Source: an uncultured Alphaproteobacteria bacterium
GTDB taxonomy: Bacteria; Pseudomonadota; Alphaproteobacteria; HIMB59; GCA-002718135
Length of the DNA stretch: 64,000 nucleotides
Assembly: GCA_902628835.1 (NCBI GenBank)
Contig: CACOPD010000001.1
Location: 124,001 to 188,000 of the forward strand
Reading direction: 5' to 3'
Positions 10,653 to 20,053 of the stretch are shown piece by piece. A program made the position numbers and the translations under genes. The notes beneath the pieces were generated by a model. The model saw nothing but the letters and a program-made list of their open reading frames with translations, made no database searches and was not told the origin of the DNA. Numbering within the stretch: the stretch's first letter is position 1; every line of letters starts with the position of its first letter.

Positions 10653-11534
10653 ATGAACTTAAATACGTTAATAAATATAAACAAAAAAAAATTTGATTTA
10701 AAATTTAAAAAACTTTTAAACAATAAACTAAATAAATCGATTCTATCTAAAGCAATGTATTATGGCTCTATAAATGGTGGAAAAAGAATAAGACCATTTC
10801 TAGTGATGGAGTCTGCAAAAATTGCCAAGATTTCTTTAAATGATGCTTTTATTATTGCATCATCCATTGAATGTATTCATTCATATTCATTAATTCATGA
10901 TGATTTACCTTCAATGGATGATGATAATTATAGAAGAGGTAAATTAAGTACTCATAAGAAATTTAATGAAGCTACTGCTATTCTAGCTGGAGATGCTTTA
11001 CATGATTTAGCATTTGAATTGATCTCTGGAAATATTGATAACAAAAATTGTATCTCTAAAATTAAATTAATAAATTATCTTTCTTTGTGTATTGGACACA
11101 AAGGTTTAGCTCTTGGTCAAGCTTTAGATTTAGACTATGAAAATAAAAAAATATCTAAAAACAAGGTCTTAGATATGTATTCACGAAAAACTGGCAAATT
11201 ATTTGAATTTTCTTTCTCTGCACCTTTTATTTTAAAAGATAAGAGTAAATCCGATATTCAGTTTTCAAAAGAATTTGGGATGTTATTTGGTTTAATATTT
11301 CAAGTGATTGATGATTTAATTGATGAAATTGGAACTTTTAAGAATATTGGAAAAACACCAGGTAAAGATAATAAGCAAGGCAAAAGTACTTTGCTCGGGT
11401 TGATAGGTGAAAGACAGGTTATTAATTTATGTAAAGATAAAATTAATAATTTTGCAAATAAACATAAGAGTAAATTAAACAGAAATCCTATAATTTTAAA
11501 TTTACTTGAATTTGGGATGAGAAGATTAAATTAA
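10653..11534 (+). CDS. ispA: Polyprenyl (farnesyl/geranylgeranyl) diphosphate synthase
   Basis: Head-to-tail condensation of isopentenyl diphosphate with an allylic diphosphate. 293 residues, the size of short-chain synthases. The first aspartate-rich motif DDLPSMD begins at Asp83 and is followed by NYRRG; the second is DDLID in QVIDDLIDE. GGKRIRPFL near the N-terminus binds the substrate diphosphate. Family rules for chain length favour farnesyl diphosphate but the exact product cannot be fixed from sequence. It ends in a short convergent overlap with the DUF2177 gene. Confidence 0.9.
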   Translation: MNLNTLININKKKFDLKFKKLLNNKLNKSILSKAMYYGSINGGKRIRPFLVMESAKIAKISLNDAFIIASSIECIHSYSLIHDDLPSMDDDNYRRGKLSTHKKFNEATAILAGDALHDLAFELISGNIDNKNCISKIKLINYLSLCIGHKGLALGQALDLDYENKKISKNKVLDMYSRKTGKLFEFSFSAPFILKDKSKSDIQFSKEFGMLFGLIFQVIDDLIDEIGTFKNIGKTPGKDNKQGKSTLLGLIGERQVINLCKDKINNFANKHKSKLNRNPIILNLLEFGMRRLN

Positions 11535-11941
11535 TAATGTACGATTTTTTTTGCTATGTATAAACCGGTAGTAGCTGATAAGGCCGTTAATGAACCACCC
11601 CAGAACATGTCTACGAAAGTTACGGTTGGTGACCATCCTTTGAGTACAGCCATATTAGTTAAATTATAAGTGCCATAAGCAACTAAGCCGAATATAAAAC
11701 CTGTGTAAATTGTTTTAAATAAACTACCCGAGTCAACGCATGGTTGAATTACTACTAATGCCATACCGAAAACATATAAGATATAGAAAAGAGCAGCTGC
11801 CCACATAACAGGTTTGTCAGATAATAAATTACCAATTAATGGTCTATAGAAAGTCTTTGTTGCAAAACTTAGCCATATTACGTCGATTATTAGGAAAATT
11901 AATGAAGCAATTAAAGTAGCTACTAATAAACATTTAACCAT
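11531..11941 (-). CDS. DUF2177 family membrane protein
   Basis: 136 residues from the ATG at 11941 (MVKCLLVATLIAS); alternative starts are an ATG at 11959 and a TTG at 11974, adding 6 or 11 residues. About four hydrophobic segments are seen. IDVIWLSFATKTFYRPLIGNL, FGLVAYGTYNLTNMA and LKGWSPTVTFVDMFWG are the conserved blocks of DUF2177, whose function is unknown. The two ATG candidates lie in the two arms of a perfect inverted repeat (11940-11961). The tRNA-Val gene ends 54 bases upstream on the same strand. Confidence 0.85.
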   Translation of the reverse strand: MVKCLLVATLIASLIFLIIDVIWLSFATKTFYRPLIGNLLSDKPVMWAAALFYILYVFGMALVVIQPCVDSGSLFKTIYTGFIFGLVAYGTYNLTNMAVLKGWSPTVTFVDMFWGGSLTALSATTGLYIAKKIVHY

Positions 11942-11961
11942 ATGATATAAATATATCATAT
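11940..11961. promoter_or_regulatory. Perfect 10+10 inverted repeat over the DUF2177 start
   Basis: ATATGATATA, two bases (AA), then TATATCATAT: a fully matched 22-base inverted repeat. On the DUF2177 strand each arm contains one in-frame ATG (11959-11957 and 11941-11939). It could be a protein operator, an mRNA hairpin that hides the start, or the 3' hairpin of the tRNA-Val transcript. No T-run follows on the reverse strand, so a simple terminator is less likely. Confidence 0.45.
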
Positions 11962-11994
11962 TATTAAAATTCAAGAATATTTATTAATTTATTT

Positions 11995-12069
11995 TGGTGG
12001 GTGTGACAGGGATTGAACCTGTGACCCCTGCCGTGTCGAGGCAGTGCTCTACCGCTGAGCTACACACCC
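11995..12069 (-). tRNA. tRNA-Val (GAC anticodon), CCA encoded
   Basis: The reverse strand folds as a standard cloverleaf: acceptor GGGTGTG with CACACCC, D stem GCTC/GAGC, anticodon stem CTGCC/GGCAG with loop TCGACAC, T stem ACAGG/CCTGT with loop TTCAATC, discriminator A and a genome-encoded CCA. The anticodon is GAC, reading valine GUC/GUU. Oddly the base before the anticodon (position 33) is C instead of the near-universal U. It stands alone, without neighbouring tRNAs. Confidence 0.95.
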
Positions 12070-12287
12070 AAATATTTGTTAATACATTAAAATGATATGT
12101 ATGTGAGAATATAATCACTTTTGATGCTAAAGCAATATATGATAAATTATATAATAATTTGAGATTTACCTATTTTAACCTTGTTTAATCATTAATTAAA
12201 TAAATAATCTATTGATCAATTTTTTATTAAATAATAGTCAATCCTTAGAATTTTTCTTAAAACAACTAAAGGAATACAGAGAGATAA
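12070..12287. other. 218-base intergenic region
   Basis: Longest gene-free stretch in the window. It lies between the 5' end of tRNA-Val (reverse) and the acetyltransferase start (forward), so both promoters should be here. It is very AT-rich, with several TATAAT-like hexamers. No reading frame, RNA fold or repeat stood out. A purine-rich AGAGAG lies four bases before the forward gene's start and may serve as its ribosome site. Confidence 0.5.
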
Positions 12288-12788
12288 ATGAAGGTAAAAA
12301 AAAATAATTTTACAAAAAATGAAATCTCTAAATCTTTAAAAATTTATAATTATTTTATTGAACATTCATTGTCTAATTTTGAAGAAAAAAAATTATCAAA
12401 ATCAACATTTAATTTATTATTAAGAAAAATAAAAAAAAATAAATTGCCATTTATTTTAGCAATTGAAGATAATGAGGTTATTGGATTAGCCTTTGTAAAT
12501 AAATTCAGAGAAAAAAGTGGGTATAGATTTTCATATGAACATTCAATCTATGTTGATCCAGCATTCATTAATAATGGTTATGGTAATAAAATACTAAAAG
12601 AACTTATTAAAATATGCAAGAAAATTGCAAAAGTTAAAAATTTAATAGCAGTAATTGGTGGAAAAAATAATTTTGCTTCAATAAAAATACATAAAAAAAA
12701 TGGTTTTGATTATATAGGAACTATAAAGAGGGCTGGTTTTAAAAAAAATAGATGGGTTGACTCAATTTATATGCAAAAAAGATTATGA
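12288..12788 (+). CDS. GNAT-family N-acetyltransferase (phosphinothricin acetyltransferase-like)
   Basis: 166 residues with a GNAT fold. The acetyl-CoA loop is NNGYGNKIL after the strand YEHSIYVDPAF, and the C-terminal part has GFDYIGTIKRAGFKKNRWVDS, as in phosphinothricin/methionine sulfone acetyltransferases of the Pat type. Such enzymes in non-antibiotic hosts usually act on small amines or amino acid analogues; the real acceptor is unknown. The flavin reductase-like gene begins inside its stop (ATGA overlap), so the two are translated together. Confidence 0.82.
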   Translation: MKVKKNNFTKNEISKSLKIYNYFIEHSLSNFEEKKLSKSTFNLLLRKIKKNKLPFILAIEDNEVIGLAFVNKFREKSGYRFSYEHSIYVDPAFINNGYGNKILKELIKICKKIAKVKNLIAVIGGKNNFASIKIHKKNGFDYIGTIKRAGFKKNRWVDSIYMQKRL

Positions 12789-13249
12789 AAAAAATAAATA
12801 TAAAGAATTTTAAGAAAACACTTAGTAAGTTTGCTACAGGAATTACTGTTGTTTGTATTAAAAATAATAATACAATTTATGGGAAAACTGTTAACTCATT
12901 TAACTCATTATCTCTTAATCCTCCCATGGTTCTGTTTTCTTTAGGTAATTACTCATCTTCGATAAAGCAGTTTTCAAAGACTAAATTTTTATCAATAAAT
13001 ATTTTATCAAGCAAACAAAGAAAGTTATCCGATAATTTTGCTTCCAGTACGCCCAAGATAGAAAATATTAATTTTATTGAAGGAAAAAATAAAACTGTAA
13101 TTATACCCAATTGTATTGCAAATCTTGAATGTAAACTTATGGATAAGATCAAAAAAGGTGATCATATAATATTTATTTGTAAAATATTAGAATTACAATC
13201 TAACAATAAATTGAAACCACTTTTATATTTTAATTCAAAATATTTTTAG
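12785..13249 (+). CDS. Flavin reductase-like domain protein
   Basis: 154 residues. SKFATGITVVCIKN, TVNSFNSLSLNPPMVLFSLG and SINILSSKQRKLSDNFAS match the flavin reductase-like (DIM6/NTAB) fold that binds FMN or FAD and reduces it with NAD(P)H, often feeding a monooxygenase. No oxygenase partner lies nearby. The start overlaps the acetyltransferase stop by four bases, and the next gene begins at the base after its stop, so this is the middle of a three-gene unit. Confidence 0.82.
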   Translation: MKKINIKNFKKTLSKFATGITVVCIKNNNTIYGKTVNSFNSLSLNPPMVLFSLGNYSSSIKQFSKTKFLSINILSSKQRKLSDNFASSTPKIENINFIEGKNKTVIIPNCIANLECKLMDKIKKGDHIIFICKILELQSNNKLKPLLYFNSKYF

Positions 13250-14542
13250 GTGTTTAGAATTTTAAGATATCTAATTTTTATTTCTTTAATATCATCAGGA
13301 TATTATTTTTATATTTCTGAATACTTTAACTTATCAAAGAAAGATTTTTTAGAAAAAGAAATAGTAAAAAAAGAAATATTAGAAGATAAAAATGAAATAA
13401 TTCAAGAAAAAACAGAGGAAGAAGCTTCGCCAAATATAAAAAAAAATATTGATAAAGCAAAATATGTTGAGAAAAAAATTGAAATTTTACAAGGTGATAC
13501 TTTTGTCTCAATTTTGAAGAATTTAAACTTTAAACAAAAAAATATTTATGAAATTATAAGTGAGATAGAAAACTCTTTTGATTTAAAGAAAATCAAAACT
13601 GGAGAAATTATAAGTGTTTTTGAAAATGATTTTGGAGAAATAAAAAAAATTGAATTTTTTAAGGATTCTCAGACTATTATCTCTGTTGATTTAGATGAAG
13701 AAATAAAATTAAATATAAGAGAATTAACTAAGAATTCATTTTTAGAATCAAAAGAATATAAAATTACTGAATCATTATTTTCAGATGGTATTAAAAATAG
13801 TGTCTCACCAGATATTTTAGTTAAGATTATAAGACTTTTTAGTTTTGATCTAGATTTTCAAAGAGATATTAGAGTCGATACAATTGTTTCAATATCCTAT
13901 GAATTTGATGAGATAGTTGAAACGGGTAGACTAGAATATAAAGATATTAAATACGCTTCGATAAAAATTGATGGAAAACAATTAGAGTATTTTAAGTTTA
14001 TTACAAATGATGGTTATGTTGATTATTTTAACAGAGAGGGAAAAAATGTTAAAAAATCAATTTTAAAGACACCTTTAGATGGAGCAAGAATTTCATCAAA
14101 TTTTGGTATGCGCAAACATCCTATCTCAGGTTTTAATAAAATGCACAAAGGAGTTGATTTTGCTGCACCTATAGGAACACCAATTTATGCTGGAGGAAAT
14201 GGAATTATTGAATACGTTGGGAGGAATGGAGGATATGGAAAATATATTCGTATAAGGCATAATAATGGATATAAAACTGCTTATGCACATTTATCAAATT
14301 ACAAGAAAGGTATTTCTAAAGGTGTTAGAGTTAATCAAGGCGAGGTTATAGGCTATGTAGGTAGTACAGGAAATTCTACAGGACCTCATCTTCATTATGA
14401 AATTATTTACCAAAATAAACATATCAATCCTTTAAAATTAAAACTTCCTTCTGGAAAAATACTTGAAGGTGAAGAATTAGAAAAATTTAAAGAAGAATAT
14501 AAAATAATTTACGCGGATCATTTGAGTATGTTATACGAATAA
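13250..14542 (+). CDS. M23-family metallopeptidase (LytM-type, membrane-anchored)
   Basis: 430 residues from a GTG immediately after the previous stop. An N-terminal hydrophobic stretch (about residues 4-24) is a signal anchor, then comes an acidic/basic charged linker. The C-terminal domain has the zinc ligands His299 and Asp303 in HKGVDFAAPIGTP and His380-Leu-His382 in PHLHYE, so it is probably an active endopeptidase rather than an EnvC-like dead regulator. The middle resembles OapA/LysM-like N-terminal modules of periplasmic peptidoglycan hydrolases. Role: cell-wall remodelling in growth or division. Confidence 0.9.
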   Translation: MFRILRYLIFISLISSGYYFYISEYFNLSKKDFLEKEIVKKEILEDKNEIIQEKTEEEASPNIKKNIDKAKYVEKKIEILQGDTFVSILKNLNFKQKNIYEIISEIENSFDLKKIKTGEIISVFENDFGEIKKIEFFKDSQTIISVDLDEEIKLNIRELTKNSFLESKEYKITESLFSDGIKNSVSPDILVKIIRLFSFDLDFQRDIRVDTIVSISYEFDEIVETGRLEYKDIKYASIKIDGKQLEYFKFITNDGYVDYFNREGKNVKKSILKTPLDGARISSNFGMRKHPISGFNKMHKGVDFAAPIGTPIYAGGNGIIEYVGRNGGYGKYIRIRHNNGYKTAYAHLSNYKKGISKGVRVNQGEVIGYVGSTGNSTGPHLHYEIIYQNKHINPLKLKLPSGKILEGEELEKFKEEYKIIYADHLSMLYE

Positions 14543-14956
14543 TTACTTTGTTGTTCTTGTTCTTTTTTCTTTAGATGGTTCAGCTATAAATGGAATAGAT
14601 TCGATAGAGTCATCTTCTGCTTTATCATTATGATTTACTTCGATATTTTCATTATCAGTTTCTGAACTTTGTTCATTTGAAGTACTTTGTTTTTGCTCAT
14701 CAAAATTTGTATTTTCTTCAATATTAATACCTAACTCAACCATTATTCTGTAATAATGGTCAGTAAATTGATAATAATATTCAGATTGAATTCTATCACC
14801 TGATCTTGAAGCTTCCTTAGCAAGTTTTAAATACTTATTATACTGCTGTGATACATTTCCTCTATTTCTATTATTGAAGTTTTTATATCCACCAGGTTTC
14901 TTAAAGCTGGTTCTTCTATTACTCTTATAAGCGGTTCTACCGTTTTTTTTATACAT
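14543..14956 (-). CDS. DUF4167 domain protein
   Basis: 137 residues. The basic, Gly/Asn/Arg-rich start is followed by VSQQYNKYLKLAKEASRSGD and YYYQFTDHYYRIM, which define DUF4167, a family largely restricted to Alphaproteobacteria. The second half is acidic, low-complexity and ends with a basic RTRTTK. Function is unknown; the basic start suggests nucleic acid binding, an inference. It commonly follows prmC, as here (77 bases apart, same strand). Confidence 0.85.
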   Translation of the reverse strand: MYKKNGRTAYKSNRRTSFKKPGGYKNFNNRNRGNVSQQYNKYLKLAKEASRSGDRIQSEYYYQFTDHYYRIMVELGINIEENTNFDEQKQSTSNEQSSETDNENIEVNHNDKAEDDSIESIPFIAEPSKEKRTRTTK

Positions 14957-15033
14957 ATTGTTTGGAAATTAAAAATTTTAATAAATTATTAATCTTTTTT
15001 TTTAACTATACAGTTCATTTAATTTATTTCAAC

Positions 15034-15864
15034 TTATATCTTTGAAAAACTAAGGATTCTTTCGATTCCTTGAAGATCATTAACAATTTTATTTAGATAT
15101 AATCCCGAATTTTGAAATATTTCTTCACAATCTTGTCTCTGATTAATACCAATTTCACATACAAAATAGGCGGTTTTATTCATCAAATTTTTTAGATTAT
15201 TTGAATATTCTCTGTAAAATTTCAATCCATCATGTCCTCCAACTAAAGCTAATTTAGGTTCAAAATTTTTAACTTCTGGATCTGTTTTATTAAACTGGTC
15301 ATTTGTTAAGTATGGTGGATTGGAAACAATCAAATCAAATTTGGAATTAATATTTTTAAAATCAATGAGTTTAAGTTGAATTTGATTACCACAATTATGT
15401 ATTTTTAAGTTTTTTTCTGCAACTTCTAATGCTTCTTGGGAAATATCTATAGCTGTAATAGATGCATTTTTAAATTCCTTAGCAAGTGATATTGCAATAC
15501 AACCTGATCCAGTGCCAATGTCTAATATTTTTAATTTAAGGTTTTTGTTTCTATAAATATTTAATACTTCCTCAATTATTAATTCTGTTTCTGGACGTGG
15601 ATCTAAAACAAAATCATTTATATAAAAATCATATTTCCAAAAAGATTTATTATTAATAATTTTAGCAATTGATTGTCTTTTAATTCTTTTGCGGATATAA
15701 GATTTAAATTTAACAATATCAATATTATCTAGGTTTGGATTACTTAAAATAATTTCATTATTTTTTTTTGAAGCATGCTTAAGCAAAATTCTTAGATCTA
15801 ATTCTGGATTATTTATATTTTTTTGTTTTAATTTTGTTAAACTCTCTTTAATTAAATTATTCAT
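15034..15864 (-). CDS. prmC: Release factor glutamine N5-methyltransferase
   Basis: Methylates the glutamine of the GGQ motif in release factors, raising termination efficiency. 276 residues, family length. The SAM site is [19 protein letters not shown] and the catalytic NPPY is residues 182-185. It overlaps prfA by eight bases, putting enzyme and substrate in one transcript. Confidence 0.95.
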   Translation of the reverse strand: MNNLIKESLTKLKQKNINNPELDLRILLKHASKKNNEIILSNPNLDNIDIVKFKSYIRKRIKRQSIAKIINNKSFWKYDFYINDFVLDPRPETELIIEEVLNIYRNKNLKLKILDIGTGSGCIAISLAKEFKNASITAIDISQEALEVAEKNLKIHNCGNQIQLKLIDFKNINSKFDLIVSNPPYLTNDQFNKTDPEVKNFEPKLALVGGHDGLKFYREYSNNLKNLMNKTAYFVCEIGINQRQDCEEIFQNSGLYLNKIVNDLQGIERILSFSKI

Positions 15865-16933
15865 TTTTCATATTTGCTAATTTTGTACTCTCTTCTTCTG
15901 CAATTAAAGGATTTATTAACTCATCAATGTTACCCTCAAGTATTTCTGATAAATTATACAACGTAAGGTTTATTCTATGATCAGAAACCCTTCCTTGAGG
16001 AAAATTATAGGTTCTTATTCTCTCAGATCTATCTCCAGAACCTACTTGACTTTTCCTTTGCTCAGATCTTTCTTTATTTTTTTCTTGTATTTGATTATCT
16101 AGTAACCTTGATCGTAAAATCTTTAAAGCCTTTGCTTTATTTTTATGTTGAGATTTTTCATCTTGTTGGGAAACTACAATTCCAGTTGGTAAATGTGTAA
16201 TTCTAACAGCACTATCAGTAGTGTTGACAGATTGTCCTCCCGGTCCACTTGACCTAAAAACATCAATTCTTAAATCTTTATCAAGAACTTCAATATCAAC
16301 CTCTTCAGCTTCAGGTAGAACTGCCACAGTAGCAGCAGATGTGTGTACTCTTCCACTACTTTCTGTCGTTGGAACCCTTTGCACCCTATGAACACCTGAT
16401 TCAAATTTTAATTTTGAAAAAACATTTAATCCTGAAATATTACAAATAGCCTCCTTTACACCTTTCAAACCTGTTTCTGATATTGATAAAATATCAAATT
16501 TCCATGAATTTAAATCAGCATATCTCTGATACATATTCAATAAATCAGAAGCGAAAAGTGAAGCTTCATCACCTCCAGTACCAGCTCTAATTTCTAAAAT
16601 TGAATTTTTAGAGTCATTTTCATCTTTAGGTATAAGTAATTTTAATAATTCTTGTTCAAGATCTTTGATATGATTTTTTTTTTCAATGAGTTCTGTTTCA
16701 GCTATTTTACTAATTTCTAAATCTTTATCTTTTACTAGCTCATTAAGATTTAATATATCTTTTTGCAAATCATTATATTCTTGAATTTTTTCTACAATTG
16801 GTCGAAGATCGGAATATTCTCTATTTAATTTAATTAATTCATTTGAGTCAATATTATTCATATTGTTTAATGAATTTTCAATTAATTTAAATTTTTCTAA
16901 AATTATTATAAATTGCTTATCTAGATTTATCAT
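15857..16933 (-). CDS. prfA: Peptide chain release factor 1
   Basis: Recognises UAA and UAG stops and triggers peptide release. 358 residues. GGQ is residues 232-234 in [15 protein letters not shown]. The codon-recognition segment reads [14 protein letters not shown], giving Pro-Thr-Thr where E. coli RF1 has Pro-Ala-Thr, an accepted variation. It overlaps hisS upstream by 17 bases and prmC downstream by eight. Confidence 0.96.
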   Translation of the reverse strand: MINLDKQFIIILEKFKLIENSLNNMNNIDSNELIKLNREYSDLRPIVEKIQEYNDLQKDILNLNELVKDKDLEISKIAETELIEKKNHIKDLEQELLKLLIPKDENDSKNSILEIRAGTGGDEASLFASDLLNMYQRYADLNSWKFDILSISETGLKGVKEAICNISGLNVFSKLKFESGVHRVQRVPTTESSGRVHTSAATVAVLPEAEEVDIEVLDKDLRIDVFRSSGPGGQSVNTTDSAVRITHLPTGIVVSQQDEKSQHKNKAKALKILRSRLLDNQIQEKNKERSEQRKSQVGSGDRSERIRTYNFPQGRVSDHRINLTLYNLSEILEGNIDELINPLIAEEESTKLANMKNE

Positions 16934-18161
16934 TCAAATGGTTAAATACTTGATTAAGCTTTAATTCTTTTTGTTCACCAGTCATTAAATTTTTAATAGT
17001 GAAAAAATTGCCATTATATTCATTCTCTCCAATTATGATTATGTGAGAGGCTGAAGATATATTAGCTTTTGTAAATGATTTTTTAAGATTGTATTTATAA
17101 TTCCAGTAATATGAAATTCTATTTTCAGATAAATATTTTTGAAGATATAGAAAATAATCTGTAAATTTTTCGTTTGTTAACGCAATATGGACAGTAGAAT
17201 TTATTTTTTTTTCAGATTCCATTAATAATTCAATTCTTTCAATACCTGCCGCCCATCCTATTCCTGGTATATCTGGACCTCCTAATAATTTTATTAGACC
17301 ATCATATCTTCCTCCACCTAATAAGGTGTCTTGGCTTCCTAAATTATCCGATTTGTATTCAAAAACTGTATTACAATAATAATCAAGACCTCTAACGAGA
17401 TTAGTATTTTCTTCAAAATTAATTTCAAGTAGATTTAAAGCACTTTTAAGATTTTCGTAGTGCTTTTTAGCTTCAATAGTTAAATATTCATATATTTTTG
17501 GTGAAGATTTTGCAATTTCAATATCTTCGTCATTTTTAGAATCTAATATTCTTAATGGGTTGGTATCAATTTTTTTAATACTTTCTTCTGATAGTTTTTT
17601 TTTATGAGTATTAAAATATTTAGTAAGACTTTTTTTAAAATTAATTAAAGTTTTTTTATCTCCTAAAGAATTAATTTGAAGTCTTATATTAGATTTAGGC
17701 AAGAGTTGCCTTAAAATATTATTGGACAGTAATATTAATTCAACATCTGCAAGAAAATCTTTAGTTCCTAGTATTTCAAAATTTATCTGATTAAATTGTC
17801 TATATCTACCTTTTTGTGGTCTTTCTCTTCTAAACATTGGTCCAATACCAAAAATTTTTAATGGAAGATCATTCAATAGATTATTGGTGATGGCGGCTCT
17901 AATCATAGGCGTTGTATACTCAGGGCGTAGTGTTAAAAATTCATTATTTCGATCTTCAAATGAATACATTTCTTTCAAAACAACATCAGATTGCTCTCCA
18001 AGAGGTTTTGAAAATAAATCACTAAATTCAAAAATTGGTGTTTGGATTTCATTAAAGTCTTTTAAATGAGCGTTTGTAGAAACAATATTAGAAATTCTGT
18101 TAAATTTTTCTATTTTTTCTCCAAAAATATCGTGGGTTCCTCTTACTGATCTTAATTTCAT
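16917..18161 (-). CDS. hisS: Histidyl-tRNA synthetase
   Basis: Class II synthetase that charges tRNA-His. 414 residues, starting [15 protein letters not shown]. Class motifs are seen: [32 protein letters not shown] (motif 2) and the histidine-specific [14 protein letters not shown], then GGGRYDGL and GWAAGIERI (motif 3). A C-terminal anticodon-binding domain is present. It belongs to the reverse-strand run lysC-rodZ-like-ispG-hisS-prfA-prmC. Confidence 0.96.
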   Translation of the reverse strand: MKLRSVRGTHDIFGEKIEKFNRISNIVSTNAHLKDFNEIQTPIFEFSDLFSKPLGEQSDVVLKEMYSFEDRNNEFLTLRPEYTTPMIRAAITNNLLNDLPLKIFGIGPMFRRERPQKGRYRQFNQINFEILGTKDFLADVELILLSNNILRQLLPKSNIRLQINSLGDKKTLINFKKSLTKYFNTHKKKLSEESIKKIDTNPLRILDSKNDEDIEIAKSSPKIYEYLTIEAKKHYENLKSALNLLEINFEENTNLVRGLDYYCNTVFEYKSDNLGSQDTLLGGGRYDGLIKLLGGPDIPGIGWAAGIERIELLMESEKKINSTVHIALTNEKFTDYFLYLQKYLSENRISYYWNYKYNLKKSFTKANISSASHIIIIGENEYNGNFFTIKNLMTGEQKELKLNQVFNHLNDKSR

Positions 18162-18162
18162 T

Positions 18163-19260
18163 TTACTGATTTAACTCAAGTTCTTTTGTTTTTCTTCTAA
18201 TAATTTTTTCAAGATAATTTTCTAAATCTACATTTTTTACAACATTATTTTTTTTACCATCAAGATAAATCATGTGTGTATCATTTCCACCACCCGTTAT
18301 TCCAATGTTTGTCATAGTTGCTTCACCTGGACCATTAACTACACATCCAATTATAGATACTGTTATAGGAGTTGAAATATCATCTAATTTTTTTTCTAAA
18401 TTTTTAACAGTTTTTATCACTTCAAATTGTTGTCTAGCGCATGAAGGACATGATATGATTTTTACTCCCCTGTTCCTTAATCCTAAACTTTTTAAGATTT
18501 CAAAACCAACTCTTACTTCTTCCTCTGGCTCGTCTGACAGTGATATTCTAATTGTATCTCCTATTCCTTTCAAAAGTAAATTTCCTACTCCAATTGAAGA
18601 TTTAATTGAACCTGTTCTTTTTCCTCCTGCCTCTGTAATACCTAAATGCAATGGATAATCACATAATTCAGCTAATTGCTCATATGCACTTATAGACATA
18701 AAAATATCTGAAGACTTCACACTAATTTTAAAGTTAGTAAAATCATTATCTTCAAGTATTTTGATATTCAATTTAGCACTTTCTACTAATGCCTCTGGTG
18801 TAGGTTCTGAATATTTTTCTAAAATCTGTTTTTCTAAACTACCTGCATTCACTCCAACTCTTATTGAACAATTATTATCCTTTGCAGCTTTTATAACTTC
18901 TTTTACTCTATCAATGCTACCAATATTACCAGGATTTATTCTAATACAAGAAGCTCCATTATTTGCTGCCTCAATTCCTCTTTGATAATGAAAATGTATA
19001 TCTGCAACAATTGGAACAGAACTATGCTTAACTATTTCCTTTAGAGAATTTGAAGATTCTTTATCTGGTACAGAAACGCGTACTATATCTACACCAAGTT
19101 TTGCAGATCTCTCAATTTGCTCTAAAGTGTCTTTTGCATTGGAAGTTAAAGTATTAGTCATTGTTTGAACTGCAATTTGATTATTGCCACCAATGCTTAC
19201 ATTACCTACGTTAACAACACGCGATTTTCTTCTCTGAATTTGCTGATAGGGTCTACGCAT
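18163..19260 (-). CDS. ispG: 4-hydroxy-3-methylbut-2-enyl diphosphate synthase (GcpE)
   Basis: Penultimate iron-sulfur enzyme of the MEP isoprenoid pathway. 365 residues, starting [14 protein letters not shown]. The TIM barrel contains VQTMTNT and the C-terminal domain carries the [4Fe-4S] cysteines in [13 protein letters not shown] and [11 protein letters not shown]. It ends one base before hisS. It works upstream of the prenyl synthase at 10653. Confidence 0.96.
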   Translation of the reverse strand: MRRPYQQIQRRKSRVVNVGNVSIGGNNQIAVQTMTNTLTSNAKDTLEQIERSAKLGVDIVRVSVPDKESSNSLKEIVKHSSVPIVADIHFHYQRGIEAANNGASCIRINPGNIGSIDRVKEVIKAAKDNNCSIRVGVNAGSLEKQILEKYSEPTPEALVESAKLNIKILEDNDFTNFKISVKSSDIFMSISAYEQLAELCDYPLHLGITEAGGKRTGSIKSSIGVGNLLLKGIGDTIRISLSDEPEEEVRVGFEILKSLGLRNRGVKIISCPSCARQQFEVIKTVKNLEKKLDDISTPITVSIIGCVVNGPGEATMTNIGITGGGNDTHMIYLDGKKNNVVKNVDLENYLEKIIRRKTKELELNQ

Positions 19261-19264
19261 CTAT

Positions 19265-20053
19265 CTAATTTGTAAAATCTTTTAATAATACAAAAGAATC
19301 TAATATATCGCCAAATTTACCTATTTTACCTCTTACTTCACCATCTATAAGCACTAGAATATTTCCTGCATTTCCTGCTGTAATGTTGTAATTAAGGTTA
19401 AGTTCATAAGAAAACTCTTCATCTTTATCCATTAATTTGCTTAATATAATATTATTAGATTCGTCTCTTAGTTGCAACCAGGTTGGATTTAGCATTTTTA
19501 AAGTAGCAACTGTAGCAACATCTACATCATATTCTATAGATGCTATAGCACTAGAATTATTTATCAAATTACTTTTATTTAAGCTATTATTTTGAGAATA
19601 ATTATTATTAAAAGTGTTTGCTTTTTCTACTATAGGTTCCAAGCTTTCAGGTATGTCTGGCACTAAGGCAAAATCAATATCATTATCTTTTTCATCAATA
19701 AATAAAAAATAAAATGAAGTAAATATTATCAGGATAAGAGAAGCGGCAAAAAATTTTTCAATTTTAAAAAAATTATTTTCAACTATTGGGGTGATATTTT
19801 TTTTATCTACCACAATATTAAATGAAACTTGTTCTTTAAAATTTTTGATAATTGTGTCACTATCTAAATCAAGAAAGTTTGAGTAAGATCTTAGATGTCC
19901 AATATGGAAAATAATATCTGAATTATTTTTAATGTTATCATTTTCTAGATCAATAATGATACTTTTAGAAATTTTTAATTCAATTGAAATGTCACTTATT
20001 GAAAGGTTTTTAGAGTTTCTTCCAATTAATAAGATTTGACCTACAGTTTTCAT
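19265..20053 (-). CDS. RodZ-like protein (HTH, one membrane span, DUF4115 tail)
   Basis: 262 residues. A Cro/CI-type helix-turn-helix occupies about residues 4-72 (SISDISIELKISKSIIIDLEND), a single hydrophobic span is at 101-119, and the external C-terminal half (about 180-262) resembles the RodZ DUF4115 beta domain with PTWLQLRDESNNIILSKLM. RodZ links MreB to the membrane for rod shape. The middle linker is Asn/Ser-rich. The gene starts at the base after lysC ends and is followed by ispG, a common RodZ neighbour. Confidence 0.85.
   Translation of the reverse strand: MKTVGQILLIGRNSKNLSISDISIELKISKSIIIDLENDNIKNNSDIIFHIGHLRSYSNFLDLDSDTIIKNFKEQVSFNIVVDKKNITPIVENNFFKIEKFFAASLILIIFTSFYFLFIDEKDNDIDFALVPDIPESLEPIVEKANTFNNNYSQNNSLNKSNLINNSSAIASIEYDVDVATVATLKMLNPTWLQLRDESNNIILSKLMDKDEEFSYELNLNYNITAGNAGNILVLIDGEVRGKIGKFGDILDSFVLLKDFTN

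Noticed and set aside
18272-18658. Forward frame of 128 residues inside ispG
   Set aside because: Shadow of the conserved iron-sulfur domain on the other strand; proline/serine-rich nonsense composition.
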